From Streptomyces hirsutus (lineage in GTDB: Bacteria > Actinomycetota > Actinomycetes > Streptomycetales > Streptomycetaceae), in contig NZ_LIQT01000149.1 of the NCBI RefSeq assembly GCF_001418415.1, positions 1 through 39,959 on the forward strand: DNA of 39,959 nucleotides, read 5' to 3'. The stretch's first letter is position 1. The number at the start of each line of letters is the position of its first letter. The translations under genes were made by a program, and so were the position numbers. Below are positions 16,625-25,092 of this stretch, piece by piece. A model generated the notes under the pieces. The model saw only the letters and a list, made by a program, of their open reading frames with translations. It was not told the DNA's origin and searched no databases.

Positions 16625-17485
16625 GTGAGGCAGGTGCGGGAGACCAAAAACAGTGGCGGGGCACGTGCGAAGGAACGACAGGACGGTGACCTGCCGGGAG
16701 TATGGGTGGCCTACGGCACGCTCCTGGGGCATCTGCGCAAACGGGCGGACTTGAACCAGCAGGCGCTGGGGCAGGCGATCGGTTACTCGCTGGAACAGGT
16801 CGCTTCGGTCGAGCAGGGACGCCGCCCGGCGAAGGAGGCGTTCACCGAGGCCGCGGAACGGGTACTGGACGCGCGTGGTGTTCTGGAGGTGCTCCAGCCC
16901 GATGTGGACCGGGCCAAACTCCCCCGGTTCTTCCGCAACTTCGCGGCCGTCGAGGCGGAGGTGCTGAGCCGCTTCTCGTACGATCCACTACTGGTCCCGG
17001 GCCTGTTGCAGACGGAGGCGTACGCACGAGCGGTGTTCGCCGGTCACTGCCCGCCGTTCGGTGAGGAGATCGTGGACCAGCACACGGAGGCACGACTCAG
17101 CCGCCAGAAGCTGCTGACGCGCGACCCGATGGCGGAGCTGTCGTTCATCATCAGGGAGGAGGCGCTGCGCGATCCTGTGGGCGGTGCGGTGGTCATGCGC
17201 GGCCAATGGGAACGCCTGCTGGAGGTAGGCAGGTTGCGCAACGTTGAGGTCCAGGTGATGCCTTCGGGGCGAGGGTTCCATCCTGGTAAGAACGGTCCGT
17301 TTGTGACTGTGCAGACGAAGGAGCATCAGCACCTCGGGTACTTCGAGTCGCAAGGTGTCGGGTGCACGGTGAGTGATCCGGCGGAGGTCAGTACGTTCGG
17401 GTTGCGATATGGCAAGCTGCGATCGCAGGCACTGAACGTCGAAGAGTCTGCGCGGCTCATCGAACGGCTGGTGGGAGAGACATGA
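16625..17485 (+). CDS. XRE-family regulator with DUF5753 domain
   Basis: About 286 residues. An N-terminal helix-turn-helix (YGTLLGHLRKRADLNQQALG, then EQVASVEQGRR, about residues 28-65) is followed by the DUF5753 domain, recognisable from FRNFAAVEAEVLSRFSYDP, LLVPGLLQTEAYARA and the later PSGRGFHPG. These are abundant in Streptomyces and act with a partner DUF397 protein and an ATPase in developmental or antibiotic control (for example the WhiJ-like systems). The start is uncertain: GTG at 16613, 16625 and 16634 are all possible, and 16625 is chosen for the AAAGG just upstream. The gene ends with an ATGA overlap with the DUF397 gene. Confidence 0.88.
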   Translation: MRQVRETKNSGGARAKERQDGDLPGVWVAYGTLLGHLRKRADLNQQALGQAIGYSLEQVASVEQGRRPAKEAFTEAAERVLDARGVLEVLQPDVDRAKLPRFFRNFAAVEAEVLSRFSYDPLLVPGLLQTEAYARAVFAGHCPPFGEEIVDQHTEARLSRQKLLTRDPMAELSFIIREEALRDPVGGAVVMRGQWERLLEVGRLRNVEVQVMPSGRGFHPGKNGPFVTVQTKEHQHLGYFESQGVGCTVSDPAEVSTFGLRYGKLRSQALNVEESARLIERLVGET

Positions 17486-17688
17486 GCATGGAGCGGGTGA
17501 ACCAGAACGTGGACAGACTGCACTGGTTCAAGAGCAGCTACAGCGGATCGGATGGCGGTGACTGCGTGGAGGTGGCCGTGGCCCATGTCTCGGTGTACGT
17601 ACGGGACTCCAAGGCCCCGGCCGACGGGCCCACGTTGCGGATCGGACGCGAGGAGTGGGCCGCGTTCGTCTCGCACGCGAGCGCGTAG
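17482..17688 (+). CDS. DUF397 domain protein
   Basis: 68-residue soluble protein with the family hallmarks WFKSSYSGSDGGDCVEVA, VYVRDSKAP and a final WAAFV. It overlaps the upstream XRE/DUF5753 gene by four bases (ATGA), implying coupled translation. DUF397 proteins such as those next to whiJ-type regulators are thought to be antagonists or partners of the XRE protein; that role is inferred from family context. Confidence 0.92.
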   Translation: MSMERVNQNVDRLHWFKSSYSGSDGGDCVEVAVAHVSVYVRDSKAPADGPTLRIGREEWAAFVSHASA

Positions 17689-17750
17689 CGCCAGAATCGC
17701 AAGCCCGGCCCCCCGGCAAGGTCGTCAGCCCGCGTGACGTGTGCCCGGAC

Positions 17751-17963
17751 ACCGGATTTCAGGCACCAGCGGCGGACCGTCTCATGGGAGACGATGACGC
17801 CGCGCTCGAGCATCAGCTCCTCGACCTCGCGGAACGACAGCGGGAAGCGGTGGTACAGCCGCACGCAGTGCGCGATGACCTCGACCGGGTACCGGTGCCG
17901 CTGGTACGACGGCTGCGCGCTGTCCACGAACGATCCCTCCCAGCGAGACCACCAGAAGATCAT
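17751..17963 (-). mobile_element. IS6-family transposase 5' fragment
   Basis: About 70 codons of an IS6 (IS26-like) DDE transposase N-terminus: SYQRHRYPVEVIAHCVRLYH, RFPLSFREVEELMLERGV and SHETVRRWCLK. Similarity ends at about 17751, before any catalytic Asp, so roughly two-thirds of the gene is gone. Start is GTG at 17927 with GGAGG about 8 nt upstream, or ATG at 17963. The element's outer end should lie near 17965-18000, where GGGTGCTGTCACGTT (minus strand) may be part of the terminal repeat. The cut end abuts the DUF397 gene tail. Confidence 0.72.
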
Positions 17964-18046
17964 CCCACCCGGCCGGCCAACGTGACAGCACCCGGCCAAG
18001 GCGTCATAGGCTGCCCTCGGCACGGATGCGGCTGGGTGGGGAGCAC

Positions 18047-20095
18047 ATGACGGCTGGGGCGGTTCCGGGGTGGGCGTCGGCACTCGATTCTGTGGTGGTG
18101 TACGCGCAGGGCGCGCTCTGCCGCCGCCGGGCCCGGGGCACGGTACCGGCGGGCGGACAGGTGCGGGTGACGGGGCTGCCCCGGTCGCTGGACCCGGACT
18201 CGTTGCGGGCCCGCGTCGTCGGTGCTTCCGGGATGCGTGTCACCGAGGCCCGGGTGGAGGTACAGGCCGAGCCCCACGACACGGACCGCTCCGACACCTT
18301 GCGGCGTGAAGTGGAGCGGCTGCGCGACGACTGTGCGGCGGCGCAGGGCCGCCGGGACCGGCAGTCGGCTCTGATCGAGGAGATCAGTGCTCTGCATCCG
18401 GTGCCTCCGACTCGCAAGCGGGAGGACCCGCACCGCCGTACACCGGTCGACGCGTGGCTGGAACTCTCCGACTTCGTCGATGAGCGCCTGACCGGACTGC
18501 ACAGCGGGCTCCGCGAACTGGACGAGGAGCTGCGCCGGGTCGAGCACGAGCTCACCGTCGCGGCGGACAGGCTCTCCCGTGCCTCCACCGACGCGCCGTC
18601 GGCGCATGTGGCCACCTCGTTCGGTGCGGTCCTCACGCTGGACGGCTCGGGTGAGGTGGAGGTGGAGGTGGAATACGGGGTGCCTGGCGCCGTATGGGTA
18701 CCGGCCTACCGCCTGACCTACCGTCAGGGTGGCGGTGGCGGAAGCCTGTTGCTGCGGGTCTCGGTGGCTCAGCGCACGGGCGAGGACTGGACCGGGGTGC
18801 GCATCGCCCTGGCCACCGCCGACCTGCGCCGCCGCACGGACCTGCCCCGGCTCCGCTCGGTCCGCATCGGACGCAGTCAGCCCGCCCCCACGCCCTCGGG
18901 CTGGCGTGCGCACCCGGCGGGGCTGAACGGTCTTTTCGCCGGTTACGACGCGGCGGGCTCTCGGCCGGACACGAACCCCACGCCCTCGCTCGTCGGGGCC
19001 GCTGCTCCGTCCGGTCCCGTTCCGCCGCTGCCTCCGCCGGCACCGGCGGGCTACGGCGCGCCGCCGGTTCCCGGTGGCGCGGAGGGTGCTTTTCCTCAGG
19101 CTTACGGCAGCGGTGATCTGCTGCCGCCGTCCGGGCCCCCGACACGCGCCAGGCCACGCACCGGTGGCCGTCCCGCCGCGGCCTCCGGAGCAGCACCGCT
19201 GCAGCCCGGGGTGTCCGTGGCCGACACCGCGCCCGTCCCGCCGGCGCCCCCGGCGGGGTTGCCGCAGCCGGACGGCGCCGAACTCGACTACACCGCGCTC
19301 GTCCTGTGCGGACCGGACGAGCCGGACGGTCGCCGGGGCCGACTGTTCCCCGGCTCCGGTTTCGACCCGGTGACTGCGGAGTACCGCCGCCGCGCCGAGA
19401 CGGTGGCCACGCTGCCGCTTCCCGGGTACGCCGTGCGGCCCCGCGAGTCCGCGGGCTCCTTCGACCACCGGTTCGATGCCGCCGCGCCGGCCGACATTCC
19501 CTCGGACGGCACCTGGCACACCGTCACCGTCGGCGAGATCCCGGTCGGCCTGCGCACCGAGTACATCTGTGTGCCGTCCGTGGAACAGACCGTGTACGCG
19601 ACGCTGATGCTCTCCAACGCCACCGAACAGGCCCTGCTGGCCGGACCGGTGGAGGTGACCGTGGACGAGGAATTCCTGCTGACCGCCTCTTTGCCCACGC
19701 TCGCGCCGGGCGGTGAGTGCCGGGTGGGACTCGGACCGGCCGAGGCCATCGCGGTCACCCGCCGGACGAATCTGCACGAGTCGACCTCGGGCCTGCGCAA
19801 CAACGTCACCGTGCTCGACCACCGCGTCCACGTGGAACTGGCCAACCGGCTCGCCGTCCCCGTCTGCGTCGAAGTGCGCGAGCGCGTGCCCGTCACTTCC
19901 GACACGGACATCCGGATCGAGGAACGAGCCGACTGGACGGCGCCCGAGAGCGGCGCGGACCCGGAGCGGCACACGCCGGGCACGCGTCTGTGGCGGGTCG
20001 AACTGCCCGCCGGTGGCACCGCCGCACTCGACGGTGGCTACGAGATCCGGATCCCGGCCGGCAAGGCCCTCACCGGCGGCAACCGCAGGAGCTGA
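18047..20095 (+). CDS. DUF4139 (MuiA-like) protein, long form
   Basis: 682-residue protein with an N-terminal DUF4140-like strand-rich region (ALDSVVVYAQGALCRRRARG), a coiled-coil at about residues 85-185, and a C-terminal DUF4139 beta-rich domain (VWVPAYRLTY, GEDWTGVRIALATADLRRR, ending VELPAGGTAALDGGYEIRIP). The DUF4139 domain is split by a Pro/Gly/Ala-rich insert at about 285-410. No signal peptide or membrane helix is present, so it appears cytoplasmic. The family is called mucoidy inhibitor A in databases but its biochemistry is unknown. The ATG at 18047 with GGGGAG upstream is preferred to the ATG at 18026. It is followed 7 bp later by a second, shorter paralogue. Confidence 0.87.
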   Translation: MTAGAVPGWASALDSVVVYAQGALCRRRARGTVPAGGQVRVTGLPRSLDPDSLRARVVGASGMRVTEARVEVQAEPHDTDRSDTLRREVERLRDDCAAAQGRRDRQSALIEEISALHPVPPTRKREDPHRRTPVDAWLELSDFVDERLTGLHSGLRELDEELRRVEHELTVAADRLSRASTDAPSAHVATSFGAVLTLDGSGEVEVEVEYGVPGAVWVPAYRLTYRQGGGGGSLLLRVSVAQRTGEDWTGVRIALATADLRRRTDLPRLRSVRIGRSQPAPTPSGWRAHPAGLNGLFAGYDAAGSRPDTNPTPSLVGAAAPSGPVPPLPPPAPAGYGAPPVPGGAEGAFPQAYGSGDLLPPSGPPTRARPRTGGRPAAASGAAPLQPGVSVADTAPVPPAPPAGLPQPDGAELDYTALVLCGPDEPDGRRGRLFPGSGFDPVTAEYRRRAETVATLPLPGYAVRPRESAGSFDHRFDAAAPADIPSDGTWHTVTVGEIPVGLRTEYICVPSVEQTVYATLMLSNATEQALLAGPVEVTVDEEFLLTASLPTLAPGGECRVGLGPAEAIAVTRRTNLHESTSGLRNNVTVLDHRVHVELANRLAVPVCVEVRERVPVTSDTDIRIEERADWTAPESGADPERHTPGTRLWRVELPAGGTAALDGGYEIRIPAGKALTGGNRRS

Positions 20096-20102
20096 CATAG
20101 CC

Positions 20103-21671
20103 ATGTCCACGTCATCGGAGCCGATCCCCCTGATCGCCCTGCCCGTCACCGCCGTCACCTGCACGGAGGACCGCGCTCACCTGGAGCGGACCGCCGTGCT
20201 CGACCTGACGTCCGGCACCCAGCGACTGCGCCTCGGACCGGTCAGCGCGCTGGCCGTCGACCGTACCCTCCACGCCGAACTGACCGCCGGTCACTCGGCG
20301 ACCGTGCTCGACGTGCGGATCGTACGCAGCTGGACCCCGCGCGGGCCGGGGCCCGCCGACGACGACTCCGCGCTGCGCCGCCGGATGACAACGCTGGAAG
20401 AGGAGCGGTCGGCCCTGGAGCAGCAGCGTGACCGGCTGCGCGCCCGCGTCGAGCTGCTCGGCCGCGTCGCCGCCGATCTGCTGCGGGACATAGCCGAGGG
20501 CGCAGGCTTCGGGGAGACGGAACGCGGCCGCTGGAGCCGAGAGTTGGACCGGGTGGACGGCGAACGCGATTCCTGCGGTGAGCGACTGCGCGCGGTGGAA
20601 GCCGGGCTGGCCGGCATCGCCTCCGAACTCTCCGAGGCCCATCGGGCCATGGACCTCTACGGGACGGAGCCTGCGGAGTTGACCGGCCACATCGAGCTGG
20701 CCGTCCACTCCTCGGCCGACGGCCAGGCAGAGCTGCGTCTGAGCCATCTCACCCCGTGCGCACTGTGGCGGCCCGCGTACCGGGCCGTACTGAACGGGCA
20801 GGACCTCACCCTGGACACGGACGCGATCGTCTGGCAGAACACCGGCGAGGACTGGTCGAACGTACGGCTGACCCTGTCGACCGCCCGCTCCGCGTCGGCG
20901 GCGGAACCGCCGCGGCTCGGCGAGGACCGGCTGACGCTGACGGACCGCTCCGCCGCGGAGCGCCGTACCGTCCATGTCGGCCTGCGCGAGGAGGAGATCG
21001 CGGAACTCGGCCCCGCCCCCGTGCTCGGGCTGCCGGGAGTGGACGACGGCGGCGAAGTACGGGTGCTCCACTCCCCCGCGCCGGTCTCCGTGCCGGCGGA
21101 CGGCCGCGCCCACCGTGTTCCGCTCGGCTCCTTCACCTCGTCCGCGCGGAGTGAGTACACCTGCTCGCCCGAGCTGTCTCCCCTGGTCAGCCAGGTGGTG
21201 CGATTCGACAACCGGTCCGGCCACGCGCTGCTCGCCGGGCCTGTCGACCTCATCGGCGCCGGCGGGTTCGGCGGACGCGGCACCCTGGACTTCACCGCCC
21301 CCGGCGCCCCCGTCGACCTCGCCTTCGGCAGCCGGGACGACCACCGGGTCCTGCGGCAGACCGAGGAGACCCGTGAGACCGCCGGAATCGTCCAGCGGAC
21401 CGTCCTCACCCGCACCGTCCGGCTGCACTTGTCCAGGTTCTCCGCCCCCGGCGAAGAGGACGACAGGGTGATCGTCCTCCGGGAACGCATTCCCGTCTCC
21501 GAGGTCTCGGCGGTGGAGGTACGCCTGAACCGGGACGCCTGCTCGCCCGTGCCCGACGCGGTCGACACGGACGGGATCGTCCGCTGGAACATCCCGTTGA
21601 GTCCCGGCGGCCGACGCACCGTCACCCTGGTCTACGACGTGTCGGCGAGCAGCAAGGTCACCGGTCTCTGA
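20103..21671 (+). CDS. DUF4139 (MuiA-like) protein, short form
   Basis: 522-residue paralogue of the preceding gene, lacking its Pro-rich insert. It has an N-terminal strand-rich domain (TCTEDRAHLERTAVLDL), a long coiled-coil at about 90-190 rich in Glu, Arg and Leu, then DUF4139 (ALWRPAYRAVL, TGEDWSNVRLTLSTARS) with the late RERIPVSEVSAVEVR and WNIPLSPGGRRTVTLVYDV. The start ATG lies 7 bp after the upstream stop, so the pair is one operon and may form a hetero-oligomer through the coiled-coils. Function unknown. Confidence 0.88.
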   Translation: MSTSSEPIPLIALPVTAVTCTEDRAHLERTAVLDLTSGTQRLRLGPVSALAVDRTLHAELTAGHSATVLDVRIVRSWTPRGPGPADDDSALRRRMTTLEEERSALEQQRDRLRARVELLGRVAADLLRDIAEGAGFGETERGRWSRELDRVDGERDSCGERLRAVEAGLAGIASELSEAHRAMDLYGTEPAELTGHIELAVHSSADGQAELRLSHLTPCALWRPAYRAVLNGQDLTLDTDAIVWQNTGEDWSNVRLTLSTARSASAAEPPRLGEDRLTLTDRSAAERRTVHVGLREEEIAELGPAPVLGLPGVDDGGEVRVLHSPAPVSVPADGRAHRVPLGSFTSSARSEYTCSPELSPLVSQVVRFDNRSGHALLAGPVDLIGAGGFGGRGTLDFTAPGAPVDLAFGSRDDHRVLRQTEETRETAGIVQRTVLTRTVRLHLSRFSAPGEEDDRVIVLRERIPVSEVSAVEVRLNRDACSPVPDAVDTDGIVRWNIPLSPGGRRTVTLVYDVSASSKVTGL

Positions 21672-22474
21672 CCTCGCTGTCGGCACAACCATACGGGTGA
21701 GGGGCGTCGGGCATGAGGAGCGGACACCGGCCGGGACATCCGCGTGGGCCTCGGCCGGGGCGGCGGGTCGGGCGGTTGGTGAGGGATAGCGGGGGTGGCG
21801 CTGACGCGCGGGGTGCAGCACGGGCCGTGCCGTACGGTCATACCTTGGTCGAACGCGGCCCGCTCGACGTCGTCCGGTTCGGCCGCGCGGAGGAAGTCGG
21901 CGACCTTGCCCGGCATGCCGAGGGTGACCGGCAGCTCCGGGACCGGGGGTACTTCGGTGTCGGCAGTGTGCTCGGGCATCAGCTCGGCGACGGTCGTGCG
22001 GACGGCGCCTCGAGTGACGCCGTGCTCGCCATCGTCTGCCGCCTTCTCGGGGGCAACCGTGTGGCGCGAGGCGAATGGAGACTACTTTGTGCAGCTCAGT
22101 GCAGGTGTGAGCGACAGTATCGTGTGCACCGTTTATGGCGCCGCTGCCGGGTCGCCAAGAGGGATTGCCGAGTCGGCAGCAGAGGTTCGGTGTCAGTGTT
22201 CGCAGTCCTCTGCGCGTGTCTGAGGCCGGCGGCACGGGGGTGGCGACCAGCAGCAGTTGTCAGTGGGCAGTTCAGATTCCCCACCGGCGGCCACCTGGCA
22301 GTGAGCTATCCGGCCTCGCCTCCGTCACCTTCCGTGACTACCGGATCGGGACCATGCCGACGACCTGTGTCCGACGAGGCGGTTGCCGCCAGCATCCGCG
22401 GAAGCGGCCTGACCGGGCCCATGGCAACGCGTGCGCCGGACCGCGGGGCATTCTTCGACCGGGAGCGTCGCCCG
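21672..22474. other. 800-bp region with one unrecognised remnant
   Basis: No intact gene is supported. On the minus strand at about 21855-22080 one frame reads like real protein: VAPEKAADDGEHGVTRGAVR, then TVAELMPEHTADTEVPPVPE, LPVTLGMPGKVADFLRAAEP and DDVERAAFDQGMTV. It is bounded by a TAG upstream, has an internal ATG at 21979, and dissolves into Pro/Arg noise downstream. I do not recognise the family. The part from 22080 to 22300 is less GC-rich and may hold an old promoter. Confidence 0.4.
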
Positions 22475-23071
22475 TCACCGTAGTTGGTTGAATGCCTGGT
22501 CGGCTTCGGCCACGGCCTCGGGGTGGACGTCGTGGGCGGTTCGACCGTCGGCGATCTTCTGCCAGTTGGTCCGGGCGAGCACCCGTTGGACCGCGAGTAC
22601 CTGGGCGGCTAGCAGGCGTGCCTGGATGCCGTCGCCGAGGGCGTCCGCCAGTGCCTCTTCGTCCTCGAGCTGGTACCGCGTGAGCCGTCCCGCCAGGCTC
22701 GGTGTGGTGAACACCAGCCGATGGAACGCCACCACCTCGGGATGATCGTTGAGACCGGTGACGGGGTCGTACCGATCGAGGCCGGCCCGGAAGTGCCGGT
22801 GCAGCGCCGTCACCGGTTTGATGCCGGACTTACGGTCACGTACGACGCGTGCCGCCTCGCCCTGATGGTCCGCAAACCGGTGCAGCACCAGGTCTTCCTT
22901 GGTGGGGAAGTACCGGAAGAGGGTCGGCTTGGAGATTTCGGCCGCCGCGGCGATGTCGTTGACCGAGACGCGGTCGAAGCCGCGCTCCAGGAACAGCGAG
23001 ACGGCCGCGTCGCCGATGGCATCGCGCGTCCGCTCCTTCTTGCGGGCCCGCAGTCCCGTCGGCTCGCTCAC
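22475..23071 (-). CDS. TetR-family transcriptional regulator
   Basis: 198-residue TetR regulator. The helix-turn-helix at about residues 10-60 reads RTRDAIGDAAVSLFLERGFD, VSVNDIAAAAEISKPTLFRY, FPTKEDLVLHRF, all canonical. The C-terminal ligand domain is of the common actinobacterial type with a conserved-looking FHRLVFTTPSLAGRL. GTG at 23071 starts the protein, and TACGAT ends 6 nt before it, so the mRNA is probably leaderless. It is divergent from the NAD(P)-binding reductase gene, with 54 bp between starts, and probably represses both. Confidence 0.92.
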   Translation of the reverse strand: MSEPTGLRARKKERTRDAIGDAAVSLFLERGFDRVSVNDIAAAAEISKPTLFRYFPTKEDLVLHRFADHQGEAARVVRDRKSGIKPVTALHRHFRAGLDRYDPVTGLNDHPEVVAFHRLVFTTPSLAGRLTRYQLEDEEALADALGDGIQARLLAAQVLAVQRVLARTNWQKIADGRTAHDVHPEAVAEADQAFNQLR

Positions 23072-23125
23072 CTGACCATCGTAACATTCATGACCAGGTT
23101 GCTTTTTTAACCGAGTAACGTTTTT
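23072..23125. promoter_or_regulatory. Divergent promoter region, TetR/reductase
   Basis: 54 bp, strikingly AT-rich. TACGAT (23083-23078, minus strand) sits 6 nt before the TetR GTG. GGTT-N8-AACC (23097-23112) is a candidate operator half-pair, and GTAAC occurs at 23081-23085 and 23115-23119. Neither start codon has a Shine-Dalgarno sequence, so both mRNAs may be leaderless or nearly so. Confidence 0.5.
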
Positions 23126-24013
23126 ATGAGCGGTGTGAATCAGACAGACATTCCTCCCGTGCTCGTAACCGGGGCGACGGGCCGGGTCGGCCGCGTCGTC
23201 ATCGACCGACTCCTCGACGCGGGCGTGCCGGTCCGCGCCCTCACCCATCGCTCCGAGGCGGCGGCGACGCTGCCGACGAAGGTCGAGGTCTTCACCGGCG
23301 ACCTCACTGTGCCCGAGTCGCTCGACCCGGCATTGAACGGTGCCGGTGCGGTCTTCCTCGTCTGGACCGCACCGCCTCGGACAGCCGCGGCAGTCGTCGA
23401 GCGACTGGCAGCCCACGTGCGACGGGTCGTCTTCCTCTCCTCCCCGCACCAGACGCCGCACCCCTTCTTCCAGCAGCCCAATCCCATGGCGGTGCTGCAC
23501 GCCGACATCGAGCGGCTCATCGCGGCCACCGGACTCGAGTCGACGATCATCCGGCCGGGGATGTTCGCGTCGAACTCGCTGACCTGGTGGGCACCCACGA
23601 TCCGGGCCGGCGAGGTCGTCCGGTGGCCTTACGGCGCTGCCGAGACCGCACCGGTCGACGACCGCGACGTCGCAGCCGTCACGGCGCGGACGCTCTATCA
23701 GGACGGACACGTCGGAGCCGACTACGTTCTTACGGGCCCCGAGTCGCTGACCCAGGCCGCGCAGGTGGGCGCCATCGGTGACGCCCTGGGGCATCGGATC
23801 GCATTCGAGGAGATGACGCCAGACGAGTTCCGAAGCCTGTCGAAGGGCACGGCGCCCAGCTCGGCCGTCGACATGCTGCTCGCCGCGTGGAGCACGGCGG
23901 TCGGACAGCCCGCGTACGTCACCACTGTGGTGGCCGACATCCTCGGGACGGCGCCGCGAACGTTTCGCCAGTGGGCCGCCGACCACGCCACCGCGTTCAC
24001 GGAGGGTTCGTAA
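23126..24013 (+). CDS. NmrA-like NAD(P)-binding oxidoreductase
   Basis: 295-residue atypical short-chain dehydrogenase. The glycine-rich motif VLVTGATGRVGRVVIDRL lies at about residues 12-29, followed by FTGDLTVPESL and VVFLSSPH. The region TIIRPGMFASNSL corresponds to the substrate loop of NmrA and QOR2-like proteins; the classical YxxxK catalytic pair is absent. It could be a quinone or nitro reductase or a redox sensor. The neighbouring TetR gene probably regulates it. Confidence 0.88.
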   Translation: MSGVNQTDIPPVLVTGATGRVGRVVIDRLLDAGVPVRALTHRSEAAATLPTKVEVFTGDLTVPESLDPALNGAGAVFLVWTAPPRTAAAVVERLAAHVRRVVFLSSPHQTPHPFFQQPNPMAVLHADIERLIAATGLESTIIRPGMFASNSLTWWAPTIRAGEVVRWPYGAAETAPVDDRDVAAVTARTLYQDGHVGADYVLTGPESLTQAAQVGAIGDALGHRIAFEEMTPDEFRSLSKGTAPSSAVDMLLAAWSTAVGQPAYVTTVVADILGTAPRTFRQWAADHATAFTEGS

Positions 24014-24130
24014 CCTCGTCGACCGCGACCTGCCCCGGCGTCGTGACGTCGCATCAGGCGCAACGTCCGGTTACCGCGTTCATGGCACTGTTCGTCGGTC
24101 TCACGCAGGGTGTCGTCCTCGGCCTCGCCC

Positions 24131-24167
24131 CGGGGCCGCCGTCACGCTTGGCGGTGGGGCGGCCCCG
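24131..24167. terminator. Bidirectional terminator hairpin
   Basis: Perfect 10-bp arms CGGGGCCGCC (24131-24140) and GGCGGCCCCG (24158-24167) with a 17-nt loop, between the convergent reductase gene and endopeptidase remnant. The rest of 24014-24231 shows no gene. Confidence 0.7.
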
Positions 24168-24231
24168 ACCCGCGGCGGATCACCACTCGCGTGCAGGTGT
24201 GCCGATGCGGTGTTCGCCAATCCGCGACGGA

Positions 24232-24615
24232 CTACCTGTAGCGGATGTGCAGGTGGTTGTCGTGGTTCGGGTAGCTGGTGGTCAGCCCCTCGGCGATCAG
24301 CTGGGGGTCGTTGAAGAAGACGAGTGCGATGTGGCCGGGTGCCTTCGCACGGATCTCCTGGACGAGGCGGCGGGTGGCAGCGCGGTCGTAGGTGGACGAT
24401 TGCCAGGTGATGCGCCCTGCGGTGCACTGGGCCGAGTCCGTGCGGACCGGCCACACGTCGATGTCCATACCGGTCTCGTGGCTGCCGTGGCCGGGGATGT
24501 CACCGCCGTGTTCGAAGCCCGCGTCGCCGATCGGCAGTACGCCGTTCCCCGTGCCTGCGAAGGTCGCGGCGGCGGCCTCCAGCCGGCCCACGGCGCCGGC
24601 CGTCGCCCAGTGGGC
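24232..24615 (-). pseudogene. Penicillin-insensitive murein endopeptidase remnant
   Basis: C-terminal part of a MepA-like (M74-type) peptidase. It reads GRLEAAAATFAGTGNGVLPI, GDAGFEHGGDIPGHGSHETG, MDIDVWPVRTDSAQ and ends TSYPNHDNHLHIRYR. Metal ligands are visible in HETGMDID and HDNHLH, as expected for this metallopeptidase family that cleaves peptidoglycan cross-links. The signal peptide and about the first 80-100 residues are missing: similarity stops near 24615, where a dehydrogenase fragment on the other strand begins. An ATG at 24675 gives a 147-residue product with an unrelated head; it could not be secreted. Confidence 0.68.
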
Positions 24616-24617
24616 GT

Positions 24618-24910
24618 TCGCGTTGCCGTCGGCCCTGGAGTGGGCGCCCGAGGTGCGGGTCAACCACATCACCACCGGCCTGATCCGTACCGAGAGCGCC
24701 GCCTCCGTCTACGGCGCGGACGCGGGCGCTTCGGTGGCCGGCGTCATTCCGATGGAACGGATGGCCGTCCCCGCGGACGTCGCCCGCGCCTGCCTGTTCC
24801 TCGCGAGCGACCGGGCCGGATACGTCAACGGCGCCGATCTCGCGGTGCACGGGGGCGGGGAGTTCCCGGCGCGCTACCTCGCCGCGAAGTCGGCCGGCGG
24901 GCGGGAGTGA
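24618..24910 (+). pseudogene. Short-chain dehydrogenase 3' remnant (IpdF-like)
   Basis: The C-terminal 95 residues of an SDR: ALEWAPEVRVNHITTGLIRT, ERMAVPADVARACLFLASDR, AGYVNGADLAVHGGGEFPAR, YLAAK. The ending HGGGE.PARYL resembles the GGGE.P tails of IpdF-like and related acyl-CoA or steroid SDRs. The Rossmann half and the YxxxK site are gone. The fragment meets the endopeptidase remnant head to head near 24615, so a deletion removed both 5' ends and the intergenic promoter region. Confidence 0.68.
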
Positions 24911-24995
24911 ACGACGGTCACCGTCACGCACGTCGGCCCGTCCCCCCGGGAAGGGGGCCGGGCCGGTGCGCGTGGTGCCGCGGCGGCGTCCCAGG

Positions 24996-25090
24996 GCTCC
25001 GAACAGAAGGGGAGTCCGATCAGCTCGCGGCGTCCGGCGCCTTGCGAGCGTGCCGAACGCCGCGAGCCGGACGCCCCTTCCGTTCGGAGC
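24996..25090. terminator. Long bidirectional terminator
   Basis: A large imperfect inverted repeat: 24996-25032 (GCTCCGAACAGAAGGGG...CTCGCGGCG) pairs with 25058-25090 (CGCCGCGAG...CCCCTTCCGTTCGGAGC). It lies exactly between the convergent dehydrogenase and monooxygenase remnants, so it is an inherited terminator from the time both genes were whole. Confidence 0.75.
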
Positions 25091-25092
25091 TC

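Noticed and set aside
17960..22235. Two minus-strand frames of over 700 codons opposite the DUF4139 genes
   Set aside because: Antisense shadows; the plus strand has coherent coiled-coil and DUF4139 domains.
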